Assembly (NCBI RefSeq): GCF_014905175.1
Contig: NC_057788.1
Span: forward strand, 14,037,404-14,101,403
Source of the DNA: Aphidius gifuensis
Taxonomy: Eukaryota; Arthropoda; Insecta; Hymenoptera; Braconidae
Direction of reading: 5' to 3'
DNA: 64,000 nt
Notes under the pieces: generated by a model
Databases searched by the model: none
Told to the model about the DNA's origin: nothing
What the model saw: the letters and a program-made list of their open reading frames with translations, nothing else
Made by a program: the position numbers and the translations under genes
In this document: positions 20,686 through 30,954 of the stretch, piece after piece
How the letters are laid out: each line of letters begins with the position of its first letter
Position numbering within the stretch: the first letter of the stretch is position 1

Positions 20686-20892
20686 TCAGTATTGCCACTG
20701 TTGCCTGAGTGCATTTTTTATGAGCACCTGACAGACTTGCACATGATTTATTGATTTGTTATAATTTGCAATATCTCTGGGTAAAGAAATAATTGTAGAA
20801 TTGATTTGATTGTGACCCGGAACCTCGGGTAAACGTTCAACTATTATTCGATATTCTTCTCGACGTAGTCTGCATTGTGCGTTTAAATCCAT
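20686..20892 (-). CDS. Small hypothetical protein
   Basis: 68 residues from ATG 20892: MDLNAQCRLRREEYRIIVER, then PRDIANYNKSINHVQVCQVL. Composition is protein-like rather than repeat-derived, but there is no recognised motif and no support beyond the open frame. It faces the integrase fragment. It might be an exon of a longer gene. Low certainty. Confidence 0.25.
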   Translation of the reverse strand: MDLNAQCRLRREEYRIIVERLPEVPGHNQINSTIISLPRDIANYNKSINHVQVCQVLIKNALRQQWQY

Positions 20893-20929
20893 TTTATTCG
20901 AATTTTTTTATTTTAATATTTGTTTGGTT

Positions 20930-21790
20930 AACCTAAAAATCAAAAAATATTAATGTAGAATTATTGCAAGCGAAAATCTATGGATAATTGACTTAAAAAT
21001 TTCAAAAAATATTCAAAAATTGTAAAGATAATGATGGATTACCAAAAAAAAAAAAAAATTATTTTGAGGTTATTTTTTTTTTTTAAATATTAACCAGATG
21101 CAAGAAATATTTATGTAGATTGATAACTAGTGAAAATCTAAGAATAATTAACTTGAAACTTTTGAATATTAATCAAAAATTGACAAGATAATGATGGATT
21201 ACCAAAAAACAAAAAATGTTTTTTTTGAGGTTATTTTTTTTTATAAAAAAAATATTAACCTAGTGCAAAAAATATTTATGTAGATTGATAGCTAGTGAAA
21301 ATCTAAAGATAGTTTATTGAGAAATTTTATAAAATATCTAAGGATTATAAAAATACTTATTGATTATTAAATTGAGGTTAAGACTCACCTGATATTTTTT
21401 TATATGGATATATTGCCTTGGCAGCAGATCACAATAAAATGTGTTGAAAGAATGAGTTAGATGGACTGATATTTATTTAGCTTTATCCCCACTTTTTGAT
21501 GACCACTAGCGACATCATCACACTAGCGCCACTATTTCATTTTATTAACTACTAGCGACTTCATCACTTTTTTTATTAACTACAAGCGACACTTACAAAA
21601 TGAATAAAAACAAAAAAAGTTTAGAAAATATATAGCTAAGACAAAATGATTCTAACCAATAAAAATGCAATAAAAATTTCATATGAAAAATATTTAAACA
21701 AGTTTAGAAAATATATAGTTAATACAAAATGATTCTAACCAATAAAAAAGCAATAAAAAAACTTTATATGAAAAATATCAAAAAAAAAAA
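20930..21790. repeat. AT-rich tandem repeats
   Basis: Three diverged units of about 140 bp share AATATTTATGTAGATTGATA and GATAATGATGGATTACCAAA (20940, 21080 and 21240). A second pair of about 80-bp units near 21620 and 21700 shares ACAAAATGATTCTAACCAAT. No gene is seen in this stretch. Confidence 0.6.
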
Positions 21791-21943
21791 ATATTTCAAA
21801 TCAAATATATCAAAAGAATAAAAAAAAAAAACAAATCAATATAAAAATAATAATTTCAAGAGATAAAAAAAAATCTAAGGATGAAGATTGATAAAAAACA
21901 TCGAAAACAATATATATTTTTAATCATTTCAATCAATTTATTT

Positions 21944-23662
21944 TTAATAAAAAATGAAGTCTTTCATCCACATAGGACTTCCACAAATCCTACCTCTTCT
22001 CGAAACTTCACGTGGAATGTAGCGACAATTGTAGTAATCGACATTCTCCAACCGCCGATTCATCTCCTCCGGTTCGAAAATAACCGTATCAGCATCATCA
22101 TCGTCATCATCGTCATCATATTCCTGCTCACGAGTATCCCTGGTTACTGTAAAAGAAAAAAACAACAATGAAAAATCTTTTACTGAAAAATTATTGAAAA
22201 AAAAAAAAATACTTACAATATATTGCTTCATCATCATTATCATCATCATCATATTCCTGCTCACGAGTATCCCTGGTTACTGTAAAAGAAAAAAACAACA
22301 ATGAAAAATTATTGAAAAAAAAAAAAAAAAACAAGGCAAATTTTGCTGCTAAAAAAAAAAGGACATCTACCGAAAAAAAAAAAAATACAAGTCAAATTTT
22401 GCTGCTAAAAAAAAGGACATCTATAAAATACAAACAAAAAAATTACCTCATGATCCATCGTCACCATCTCATCATCACCAGTGTTATCTGCAAAAAAATA
22501 AAAATTAATAAAATAATTGAAAATAAAAAAAATATAAAATATAAAAAATTACCTTCGTTAGCGGCAACAGGGACGGTGGCTTCTCCAGGTGACCTCTGCT
22601 CCAGCTCCTCTTGCTCTAACCTGGACATGGCATGGTATCGGACCCACAAATCCCGATCCAGGATTCTTCTCCAAAGACCTACACGCTAAAAATACAAAAA
22701 ATAATATAATATTTATTCAAAGAAATACAATAAATTAAAATGAAATACAATAAAATTAATAATAAAAACAAAAAAGATTGATGAGAACACGTGCTTGCGT
22801 GATGCAATTATTCAAGCATGCATTCTAACCAACCTTTTTATTTTTTTTTTTTGGCTACATCCTTTCCTTAGCTATATTCACCATAATTGATAAATTAAAA
22901 AGCTATTGGCAAATATATCTAAGGAAAGGATGTAACCAAATAAATTAATGTCTTCATTAATTCTTTAGTTAATGAAGAATAAATTACAGCCAATAGCTTT
23001 TTAATTCATTAATTATGGCAAATATTGCTAAGAACAGGATGTAGCCAAATAAATCATTTTATAATCTATATTAATTCCACAACCATTTGGCACAAGAATT
23101 TTAATTCAATATAGAAAATACTGCTGAGAAATCAATTTAGGGTGCAAAAGAGATTGCACACGTGTTCTGCGTGAAGAAAAATTATATAATAAAAAATATA
23201 ACAAAAAATTGTTCATTCATTAAATAAATAAATAAAAATGAACAAAATAAAATTAATAGAATAAAATAAATAAAAAGAAAATATAATAAAATTGATAAGA
23301 AAAACAAAAAAGGTTAGAAAACGTGCTTGCGTGATGCAACTTTTCAAGCATGCGTTCTAGCTATTCTTTTTCGTTTTTCATATTAATTTATGTTTATTGC
23401 ATTTTCTTTTAATTTATTTATTTTTATTTAATAAATTAGTGTTGTGGCTTTTTTTTATTATAAATATTATATATATTTTATTCTTTGCAAAACACGTGGG
23501 TTAATCTCTCGATTGCACACACGTTTAGCTAAGAAAAATATATAATAAAAAAAGCCATACAACTAATTTATTAAATAAAAATAAATAAAATAAAATGAAT
23601 AAAAAATAAAATGAATTACTTACCCTTCTATTATCTCTTCTATTAACTCTTCCACAACTCAT
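21944..23662 (-). CDS. Multi-exon acidic protein with duplicated exon
   Basis: Minus-strand exons: 23662-23624 (MSCGRVNRRDNRR), 22685-22553 (VGLWRRILDRDLWVRYHAMS), 22487-22447 (DNTGDDEMVTMDHE), 22279-22217 and 22146-21944. The last two begin with the same LTRDTREQEY-DDDD segment and share the preceding intron sequence, so an exon plus intron was tandemly duplicated; exon 4 is 63 nt and keeps phase. The C-terminus reads MNRRLENVDYYNCRYIPREV and ends MKDFIFY. The third-to-fourth exon junction is out of phase unless a 16-nt microexon in the A/T-rich intron (around 22400) is used, so the model is provisional there. The family is not recognised. Resembles the cargo gene at 3728-4655 in size and layout only. 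Confidence 0.5.
22780..23530. repeat. Intron-borne palindromic repeats
   Basis: Within the first intron of the gene above, 22852-22910 (GGCTACATCCTTTCCTTAGC...) is matched inverted by 22990-23050. Flanking copies of CGTGCTTGCGTGATGCAA occur at 22791 and 23323. The TAGCTAAGGAAAGGATGTAGC-type arm recurs at 31.4-32.4, 45.8 and 57.8-58.6 kb. Confidence 0.6.
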
Positions 23663-24109
23663 TTTGTATTTTTTTTTTGAAAGTATTATCAAACAACCTC
23701 ATTCCATGACAAACCAAACTTAAAGAAAATCGTGGGAAATTCGGGAAACATAGAGCGCTGACAAAACGAAATTGCAGCGCTTTACTAAAGATATTATATG
23801 ATAAAAACGGAAAATACATTACCTACTTTTTGTGGGAATTTTGAAAATATTATTATTATGAAAGTTATTAAATTATCAAATTATTAAATTATTATTATTA
23901 TTGTTATTGATGGAAAATAATAATATATAATAATAATAATAATAATAAAAAAACATTATTTAAAAGTTAGTTAAATTTAACAATAAAAGAAATGAAAAAT
24001 AATAACAATAATTACCAATGCGAAATGTATTATGCCATCTTGCGAAAAAACCAATATGGTGTCGTATGAAAAATGAAACTCGCGGGAATTTCAAAAATTT
24101 TAAAATTTT

Positions 24110-24340
24110 AAAAATGGCGTCTTATAGAAAAACCAATATGGCGTCTTATAGAAAAACCAATATGACGTCTTACAAAAAATCGGATCCCCCATGGCGATTT
24201 GACCTAATTAATCAATTGGAGGACCTCCTGTGGCGATTTGACCTAATTAATTAATTAATCGATCTAATTAATTAGTTCAAGGACCCTCTGCAGCGATTTG
24301 ACCGAATTAATTGATTCGCGGACCCCGGGGGGTGTCCCAG
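24110..24340 (+). repeat. Two short tandem repeats
   Basis: A 24-bp unit (ATGGCGTCTTATAGAAAAAC) is repeated about three times at 24113-24180. It is followed by about three 48-bp units with GGCGATTTGACCTAATTAAT at 24192-24320. The second array overlaps the 3' end of the minus-strand ORF, whose last residues are therefore repeat-derived. Confidence 0.7.
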
Positions 24341-25252
24341 AACTCTCCTATATATACTACTGTTGGTATTGGAGTTATCATCTATCAAAAAATTCAACCA
24401 CATATTTACTGTGGCCTCACTGAGTTTCGACTTTTCTCGTTTCATCGCACTATATTTTTTTGTACTTTCAACTAATGTTTTTGAAGCCTTTTCTCTTCTT
24501 TGGTGTTGTGCTTCTTTACTATCAGAACTTCCTTGTATGTAATTTTCATTTAATATTCTGCGATTGTGATTTTTTATTAACTTTATTACATCCATTTGTA
24601 CGTCACAATCATCACAGTTACAAAGTGGGTAACTTGCGATGTCTCTGACGGTTTTCTCATTAGCGAAGTTTACTGCTACTTTTGTAAACTTGATTTTGTT
24701 TTTAATCAAAAAAACCTCTGTGATGACAAATTTTTTATAAGCTACAATATTTTCACACTTTGGGTAAAAATGTTTGCGTTTTTCTTCAATGTATACATAA
24801 GGTTTATGTATTCCTGGCAACTCATCGCCATCAGAATTCTTTATATCTTTAACAATTTCTCGTTTTTTCAATAAATTCCACGTTGGTTCTCCACAGTAAT
24901 TCATAAAAAAACTGTCGTCAATATATGGTGCATAATAAACCGTATTTGTTTCGTTACTCAAGATTAAATTATAGTCGTGGTCATTTGTAAGTTTTAATTC
25001 ACTAATTTTTGACGTTAATTTTTTGTAATTTTCGATATCTGATAGATTTTTTTGCTTCTTTAATTTTACACTAGTATGAGTAACAATAAAACCGTCTTTA
25101 TATGGTTTAAAATCTTGTTTCAGAATTTCTTTTATTTTAATTTTTTTAATTTTATGATCAATAATATCTTTATTAAAAAATGCTTCTATCCAATCGTCTG
25201 GCGCTTTTATAACGGTAACTTTTCGGCCGGCTTTTTTGTCTCTTGAGATCAT
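24272..25252 (-). CDS. Unknown protein of about 326 residues
   Basis: I do not recognise it. The frame stays open upstream of ATG 25252 into a tRNA-like segment, which argues for starting at this Met (MISRDKKAGRK) or for a lost 5' exon. Landmarks: VIKAPDDWIEAFFNKDI, NLILSNETNTVYYAPYIDD, GEPTWNLLKKREIVKDI, a Cys cluster SYPLCNCDDCDVQ and a Lys/Glu-rich helical region ending KSLSEATVNMWLNF-like sequence. Composition is that of a soluble, well-folded protein with no membrane span. The final 30 residues run into a tandem repeat. Length and lack of stops suggest recent selection; a transposon-borne or domesticated gene is possible. Confidence 0.45.
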   Translation of the reverse strand: MISRDKKAGRKVTVIKAPDDWIEAFFNKDIIDHKIKKIKIKEILKQDFKPYKDGFIVTHTSVKLKKQKNLSDIENYKKLTSKISELKLTNDHDYNLILSNETNTVYYAPYIDDSFFMNYCGEPTWNLLKKREIVKDIKNSDGDELPGIHKPYVYIEEKRKHFYPKCENIVAYKKFVITEVFLIKNKIKFTKVAVNFANEKTVRDIASYPLCNCDDCDVQMDVIKLIKNHNRRILNENYIQGSSDSKEAQHQRREKASKTLVESTKKYSAMKREKSKLSEATVNMWLNFLIDDNSNTNSSIYRRVLGHPPGSANQLIRSNRCRGSLN

Positions 25253-25349
25253 TTCTTCACAGTAAGAAGATTGACCGAATTCTCCCGTAGTCGGTTTGTA
25301 AACGATACTATCATTGATACAAAAAAAAAAGTTCCAAAAAAAAAAAAAA

Positions 25350-25425
25350 GTTCGACCGAGATTTGAACACGGGACTGTCGGGTGGTAAGCCAACGATTAC
25401 CAACATCACTATCGCTGACAGAGTT
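25350..25425 (-). other. tRNA-like 3' half with B-box
   Basis: The minus strand contains a T-arm with GTTCAAATC and an anticodon-like stem-loop (GTTGG...CCGAC), followed by T runs. A matching 5' acceptor strand is not found, so this is a tRNA-derived fragment rather than a functional tRNA. Confidence 0.35.
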
Positions 25426-25426
25426 A

Positions 25427-26565
25427 CACTGAGAGAAAAAAATATTACGTTTCACTATGCTACTATAGTACCGGTGGATGTTTTCGGATTTTTGATATCA
25501 TTCATTATTTTTTTAAATATTTTTTATTATGTAACGATTCTCGTTGCCTTAAAGGCTAAGCCACATAGACAACGGTTCGACTCTTCAACTAGCGACATCA
25601 TCAACATCAAGTCACATTAGAATAGGGCAAATCCCCCCTCTTTTTGATTTGTAAAATTGAGTAAAATAATTAGTGAGTGAAAACTCGCTCTCTTGTCTTT
25701 GAGACGTCAGACTGAGTGGACCTCTGTTTTAACCAGTCGTCTGGCGACGGTGAGTTTGCGGTTATTTTTGTATGTTGAACATGGTGGATCAACCACCATG
25801 TGTTACCTTTTGTTTAGCTTTGTTCTGGATGATCAACTCAAGGCGGATCCTCGAGCTGATCATGATACTTTGATACTTTTGATTATTAGATTTAGTTTAT
25901 TAATTATTAATTAATTAATATTTTGTTGGACGCGGTCCCCTTTAGAATAGGATTTTTGAGATAAATATGGATTAATTTATTTTGTATTTGAGCTACGTTG
26001 GCTAAATAAGTTACGTTGATAATTGAGTTTGTTTGATAAATAAATATAAAGTGAATGAATTAATTGTGTTCCTTTTGTTATTATTTTGGGGTATTTATTT
26101 ATTATTATTTTCAGGTAAAATTAACTATAACAGCTTTATCCGGCCCTTCTACCAAAACCCACACACTGAGCGACCATGGGGCTTTCCTCTAGATTGCTTG
26201 TTTCGGTTGTTTTATTTATTTGTTTGATTGTATTTTGTCCAGGTATGAATGTGTTTTGAGCGCGAGATTGTGTTATGCCTTTTTCGGGTTTTAAGGTGAT
26301 TTGAAAACCCCTGATTTTAATTATTACGTTTTTGGATACAAATTATTACTATTATTATGTTTGATTATTGGTTTTTGGCTTGGTTTATTAAAAAGGACAA
26401 TTTACAGGTAAAATAGCGGTAACAAGCGGTCCGAGAAGATAACTGGCAGAAATGTCATGTTACAATTATTTACATAGTAAAAAATATTATATGATATCAA
26501 AAATCCGAAAACATCCACCGGTACTATAATAGCATAGCAAAACGTAATATTTTTTTCTCTCAGTG
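25427..26565. mobile_element. Non-autonomous element with CACTGAGAGAAA ends and TA duplication
   Basis: About 78-bp terminal inverted repeats begin CACTGAGAGAAAAAAATATT and differ at only a few positions. TA flanks both sides (25425-25426 and 26566-26567). A second copy type with the same terminal motif is at 46861-47946. TA duplication suggests mobilisation by a Tc1/mariner-class transposase; no transposase is encoded. Confidence 0.65.
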
Positions 26566-27084
26566 TATTATTGGACACTTTTTGGAGCTATTGATATTCA
26601 TAATAATATTATTAATATATATTTATAGTATGCACAATAATAACCACAATAATTTCTATAATATTATCGATAATAGTAATAAAAACAACGGTTTCAAAAA
26701 TATTATGGATAAACAAGAATATCAATATGATATTAGTAATTATATAAATTGTATCAATTACATCAACAATAACAATTATTACAATAATATTATCAATTCA
26801 AAACAATATCAGCGATATTGATAATATTAATAATAATAATAATAATAAGAATAATAATAATAAGCACAATAATAATAACAACAATAATATTTGAATATAA
26901 ATTCGAATAATTATCGGTATTTATATTTTGAAAATTATTATTATTATAGATATTATTATTAATATCAATATTATTGTTATTAATTAATAATATTATTGGA
27001 ATTATGTGTGTGCAGCCGCACGTATTGGTTTTTCAAGCATTGATGGTCTAGCAAAATTTGTTTTTCTTCTTTTCTTCAAAGCAT
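26566..27084. other. Gene-free, Asn/Ile-codon AT repeat
   Basis: AAT/AAC/ATT trinucleotide-rich DNA. The 79-codon frame at 26582 is Asn/Tyr/Ile only and is a by-product of the repeat. Confidence 0.6.
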
Positions 27085-27088
27085 ATAC

Positions 27089-28229
27089 TGTAACGAAAGT
27101 TATTATTTCGTGGGTTCTCGAAATAAATAATCACCGAAATAGATATGGATTATTTATTTGTTAACGTTACGTATTAATAACCAATGGGAGTTGGCTAGTA
27201 ATAAATAAATGATCACTAGTGCAAGGCTTTGTGTAGGGTCAAGACTATTATATATGACATCAATGGGGCGCCTATTCGATGTTTATAAGATGTCTTGATA
27301 CACCAAACCTTATCGTGGCGAATGCCCCACTCCTCCATCGAAGAGATGAACTCACCGAAGGCTGCGTACGAAGCCCGATCGTAAACCTATCGAACTGCGG
27401 GCTAGGAAAGCGTGCTGCGCATGTCCGGGGGCGATAGGTAGGAGAGTGCTACCGAGTGGGGTGAGAGCTCACAGCAGCTAAGCACTGAACGTCGTCGTGA
27501 GACGACACAACTTGTCTGGCTCTCGAACTGATCACTTCTCTACTCTTGACTGGCTCTCTTGGTTCACTACTGGTTCTCTCGACATCGTTTGGATCTCTCG
27601 TAAAGGTTCCCTAGGTGTCAGACGTTAAGTCCTGGTGAAACTCCGCTTGAATTTCCCATGACGGACTTATACTAATGATCAAGTTGTATGGTTCTCTTAT
27701 TATAATAATAATTATTATTATATTCATCGCACATAAATGTGTATGTGTGAGTTCACGAATTGATCGCTGTAAATAATAACAATAATAATAATATTGAGAT
27801 ATATTATTATTGCAATGGCAGCGTATGTGTAAGACCTGGTCACGGATGGATCGCTGTATGGTTCCTTATACAAAATACATATCTCACATGTAGACTATTT
27901 GCTCCCACACTTACGATACTTGCGACGTAGGTATTTTACTATAGTATAGTCGCAATGTAATATAGGCGTTTGTAATACACTATGCTTGGTTCACGATAGT
28001 TCCCTCAGGTTTGGTTACGTATTTCATAATCCAATCAGGTGGACCGCGCCCCTCTACCATTTCTAAGACTGAGTCAGGCTCCCGAATTAGTTCTCGTGAC
28101 TCCCACGGTTGTTGGCTTCCGAGATAACCAACATGGCTCCCCCCGGTGATTTTGAGGAGGATGGTGAGAAATCCTCGTTGTTAACCTTGGCCGATAGTTC
28201 TCGCCGTGCAGGTCAGGAAATCGGTTACA
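27089..28229 (+). mobile_element. Solo LTR of a retrotransposon
   Basis: A 1,141-bp unit starts TGTAACGAAAG and ends GAAATCGGTTACA, so TG...CA with a short terminal inversion (TGTAAC/GTTACA). It is flanked by a perfect 4-bp duplication ATAC (27085-27088 and 28230-28233). It is markedly more GC-rich than its surroundings and encodes no protein. The duplication length fits a Ty3/gypsy-type element reduced to one LTR by recombination. Confidence 0.75.
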
Positions 28230-28449
28230 ATACATACACATTCCAATCATTGTATTTAAGAAAATTAGTATTTTATTTTTAGTTATTATTTATAATGGTG
28301 TTAACAGTTAGTTTAGAATGAAAGTATTACAAACATGAATTTTTTTTTTTTCAAACAAAATAAGTTAACTAATACAATGTAAGTAGATAATATCCCAAAG
28401 AAATAACAAAATTTTCAAGATAAAGTAGATTAAATTGGTAGATATTAAA

Positions 28450-29250
28450 AATTATAATATTCAGTACGGATTAGCTCACGTTCTGCTCTTATAAATAAAA
28501 AAAAAATTATTCAAAAATATTGATTTTTGAAGGCACCATGCATTTGTTAATAAAAATATTTGATAAACAATTGCATGGCGCTTTTAAAAATCAATATTTT
28601 CAAATAATTTTTTTTTTGTTTTAAAGAACAGAATGTGAGCTAATTTGTATCGATAAAATTAGAATTTTTACTTCAAGTACTTCGAGTACTTTGTTTTTTT
28701 ATTATTATTATTGAGGTACAAATTTAAATTTCATCGGTACAAATTACCTCACGTTCTGTTCTTTGAAACGAAAAAAAAATTACCAAAAAATATGAATTTT
28801 TGAAGGTACTATGAATTTGTCAATATAAATGTTTAATTAACAATTTCTTCAAAAATTTGCTTTCAAAAATCAATTCTCTTAAATAATTTTTTTTTATTTA
28901 TAAGAGCAGAAGTTGAGCTAACTTTCACTGATTAGAACGGAATTTGTACCGCAATAATAATAATAAAGTATTAACAATTGATACTTTGGAGTAACTTGTT
29001 TTTTTATTATTATTATTGCGGTACAAATTCCGTTCTAATCAGTGAAAGTGAGCTCAACTTCTGCTTTTATAAATAAAAAAAAAATTATTTAAGAGAATTG
29101 ATTTTCGAAGGCGCCATGCAATTGTTAGTTAAACATTTTTATTAACAAATGCATGGTGCCTTCAAAAATCAATATTTTTGAATACTTTTTTTTATATTTA
29201 TAAGAGCAGAACGTGAGCTAATCTGTACCGATTAGAACGAAATTCGTATC
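28450..29250. repeat. Array of nested hairpins
   Basis: Alternating palindromes: 28873-28966 pairs with 29012-29105 (GCGGTACAAATTCCGTTCTA in one arm), and shorter hairpins centred near 28550 and 29130 contain GCACCATGCATTTGTTAATA and its complement. Each hairpin shares arm motifs with its neighbours, so the array alternates in orientation. No gene is encoded. Confidence 0.75.
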
Positions 29251-29550
29251 TCAATATTCAAAGCAGATACGCAATTATTAATTAACATGTATATTTTTCA
29301 CTCGATTAATCCAACTAATTTTCTCAAATAGATAATTAAAACGTGTATATATATGCATTGAAAAAAACAAAAAAAAACATATTTTGCTATTTATCAATGA
29401 TAGAATAACCAACACATGCAGGCACATACACATACATATATGCAAAACGAGAAAAATTTAAAGGAGGGATAAGCACGTGGTAAAAACTCAATGCTATAAA
29501 ATATTTTGAGTCGTATACCCATGAAAGTATGTACATTTGAAAAAAAACCA

Positions 29551-29665
29551 GAAACTTAGAAAAAATAACGAAGTTCCCCCGCCGAGAATCGAACCCGGGT
29601 CTTTTGCTTTCCGGGCAAACGCCTTGACCACTAGACCACAGGGCTTCTTATTTTTTCTAAGTTTC
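29551..29665. repeat. Perfect 18-bp inverted repeat enclosing a tRNA-like sequence
   Basis: GAAACTTAGAAAAAATAA at 29551-29568 is exactly complementary to 29648-29665. The 79-nt loop is almost entirely the tRNA-like sequence described separately. Confidence 0.85.
29574..29645 (-). tRNA. tRNA-like sequence, apparent anticodon GGA, probably a pseudogene
   Basis: Read on the minus strand: A-box region GGTCTAGTGGTCAAGGC, a perfect five-pair anticodon stem TTTGC/GCAAA with loop CCGGAAA (anticodon GGA, serine), and a T-arm CCGGGTTCGATTCTCGG. Only five of seven acceptor pairs form, and the long variable arm required in tRNA-Ser is absent. It is therefore a pseudogene, a remodelled tRNA, or the head of a SINE. 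Confidence 0.45.
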
Positions 29666-29669
29666 ATCA

Positions 29670-30950
29670 AGTTAACTCCGACGTCCTTCTATGCGTCAAT
29701 TCATTTTTTATAGAATAACTTAAACTTATATCGGTGAAAAATAAATGAAAAAATTACTAACCTGATGTTCTTTTTGTTATAGTGGAAAAATTTTTGTCCG
29801 TCTTAATCAACCAATGGATAAAATTATATTAAATAGTTTTGATTATGTAGCTCTGGGCACTTTGTGGCTTTAAAAAATGTGAAAAGATGAGTTGACCAAC
29901 GTTTCTTTTCGTAAACTTAATCTTTCATTTGTGTCTCTGTCACGCACACACATCAACGTCGTGTTTCCTTTTTGCATTTTCGGGCGCACACTAATACACG
30001 CAAAATAATCTGTGCAACTGCAGATATAATTGTGGGCGTATTCTTTTTTTCTATTATTTTCTATTCAGTTTACTCATCCGGTTTTTGTAGGAACGTTTAA
30101 ACATAAGGAAGATCGAGATATATTTTTTTTTTTCGTGTTTTCATTCGAGACTGATCAGTCAAGTCTGTTGCATCGATAATTTATTTACGCCAAGCGTTTG
30201 TCAAAAAATGGCCACTCGACGATGTAAGTTATAAAATTTTTTTTTTTTTTAATAAATTTATTTACTATTGATAGAAATATTCTACTGTTAAATTCCATTC
30301 TATTGTCAAATATTTTTATTGAAGCACAGGATATTTGTAGTAAAAAAAAAATAATAACATTGAATTTTTCATTCAATATTGTTAGGAGAAAAATAACTTT
30401 AAATTATTTATAAAATAAATCAATAAATAAATTTAAAGATTATTTGTTTTAGTTTAGCAAGAGAAAATTTTTACGCAGCAGTTTTCATGGGTTATATTTT
30501 TGACGGCTTATTTAAAAGTCAGTAAAGTCTAGTAGCCTGCTGTGACTATGGCAACAATATACTACCGTTAAATTCCATCCTATTGTTATATTTTTTTTTT
30601 CTTTCGAAGGACGTATAAATAATATTTTTCAGTAAATTTTTATCCTGTTTTACGATTGGATCAATTAAAAAAAACCGACTTGATTTCTAATGGAAAAATA
30701 ATTTTATTTTAAGACTTTAAGTTAACCATAAATAATCAAGAGGCACGGTAGTGCCTCGCGTCAAGTATGAGAAAAAAAAAAAAGTGGGAGAAACGAGATT
30801 TAACTACCGTGCCTATATATTATCGACACAAAGCTAACCCTAACTCTCCAATTCCTCGGGAAATTATTTTTAAATATGATTGATCAGATAAATATATTAT
30901 GTCTTCTGATCATTTTATTAAATCAATATCACACTTTTTTATAAAAAAAA
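29670..30950. other. Gene-free stretch sharing segments with 38.3-39.5 kb
   Basis: No coding frame of note. Segments around 30530-30720 (AGCCTGCTGTG, AAGGACGTAT) recur at 38740-38790 and 39400-39500, so the two loci are old duplicates of one repeat. Confidence 0.45.
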
Positions 30951-30954
30951 AAAC

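Larger units (their letters stand above)
13680..20690. mobile_element. Element A: Polinton/Maverick virion-gene block
   Basis: Genes matching element B lie in reverse order: nuclease-like (+), major capsid, small basic protein, penton, protease, membrane peptide and PLA2-protein tail (all minus), then ATPase tail, DUF8207-like and integrase start (plus). No polymerase and no convincing terminal repeats were found, so the boundaries are approximate. The small nucleic-acid-binding-like gene sits between nuclease and capsid here, but next to the integrase in B. Proteins differ substantially from those of B, so A and B belong to different lineages. One internal deletion removes the start of both ATPase and PLA2 genes, and the integrase is truncated. 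Confidence 0.8.

Noticed and set aside
2480..20690. Treating remnant D and element A as one Polinton
   Set aside because: The polymerase in D is on the strand opposite to that expected next to the nuclease-like gene of A, a transposase pseudogene lies between, and the inverted arms of D do not enclose A.
21944..22264. Single-exon reading of the frame starting MSRNMMMM
   Set aside because: Its first part is an intron with T-rich tract and acceptor; only the part from 22146 downward is exon-like.
22312..22689. Lys-rich 125-codon plus-strand frame
   Set aside because: Spans poly-A introns and the complement of exon 2 of the minus-strand gene.
25350..25425. Functional tRNA
   Set aside because: No matching 5' acceptor strand and an irregular anticodon loop.
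26582..26821. 79-codon Asn/Ile/Tyr frame
   Set aside because: Pure AAT/ATT trinucleotide expansion; no complexity.
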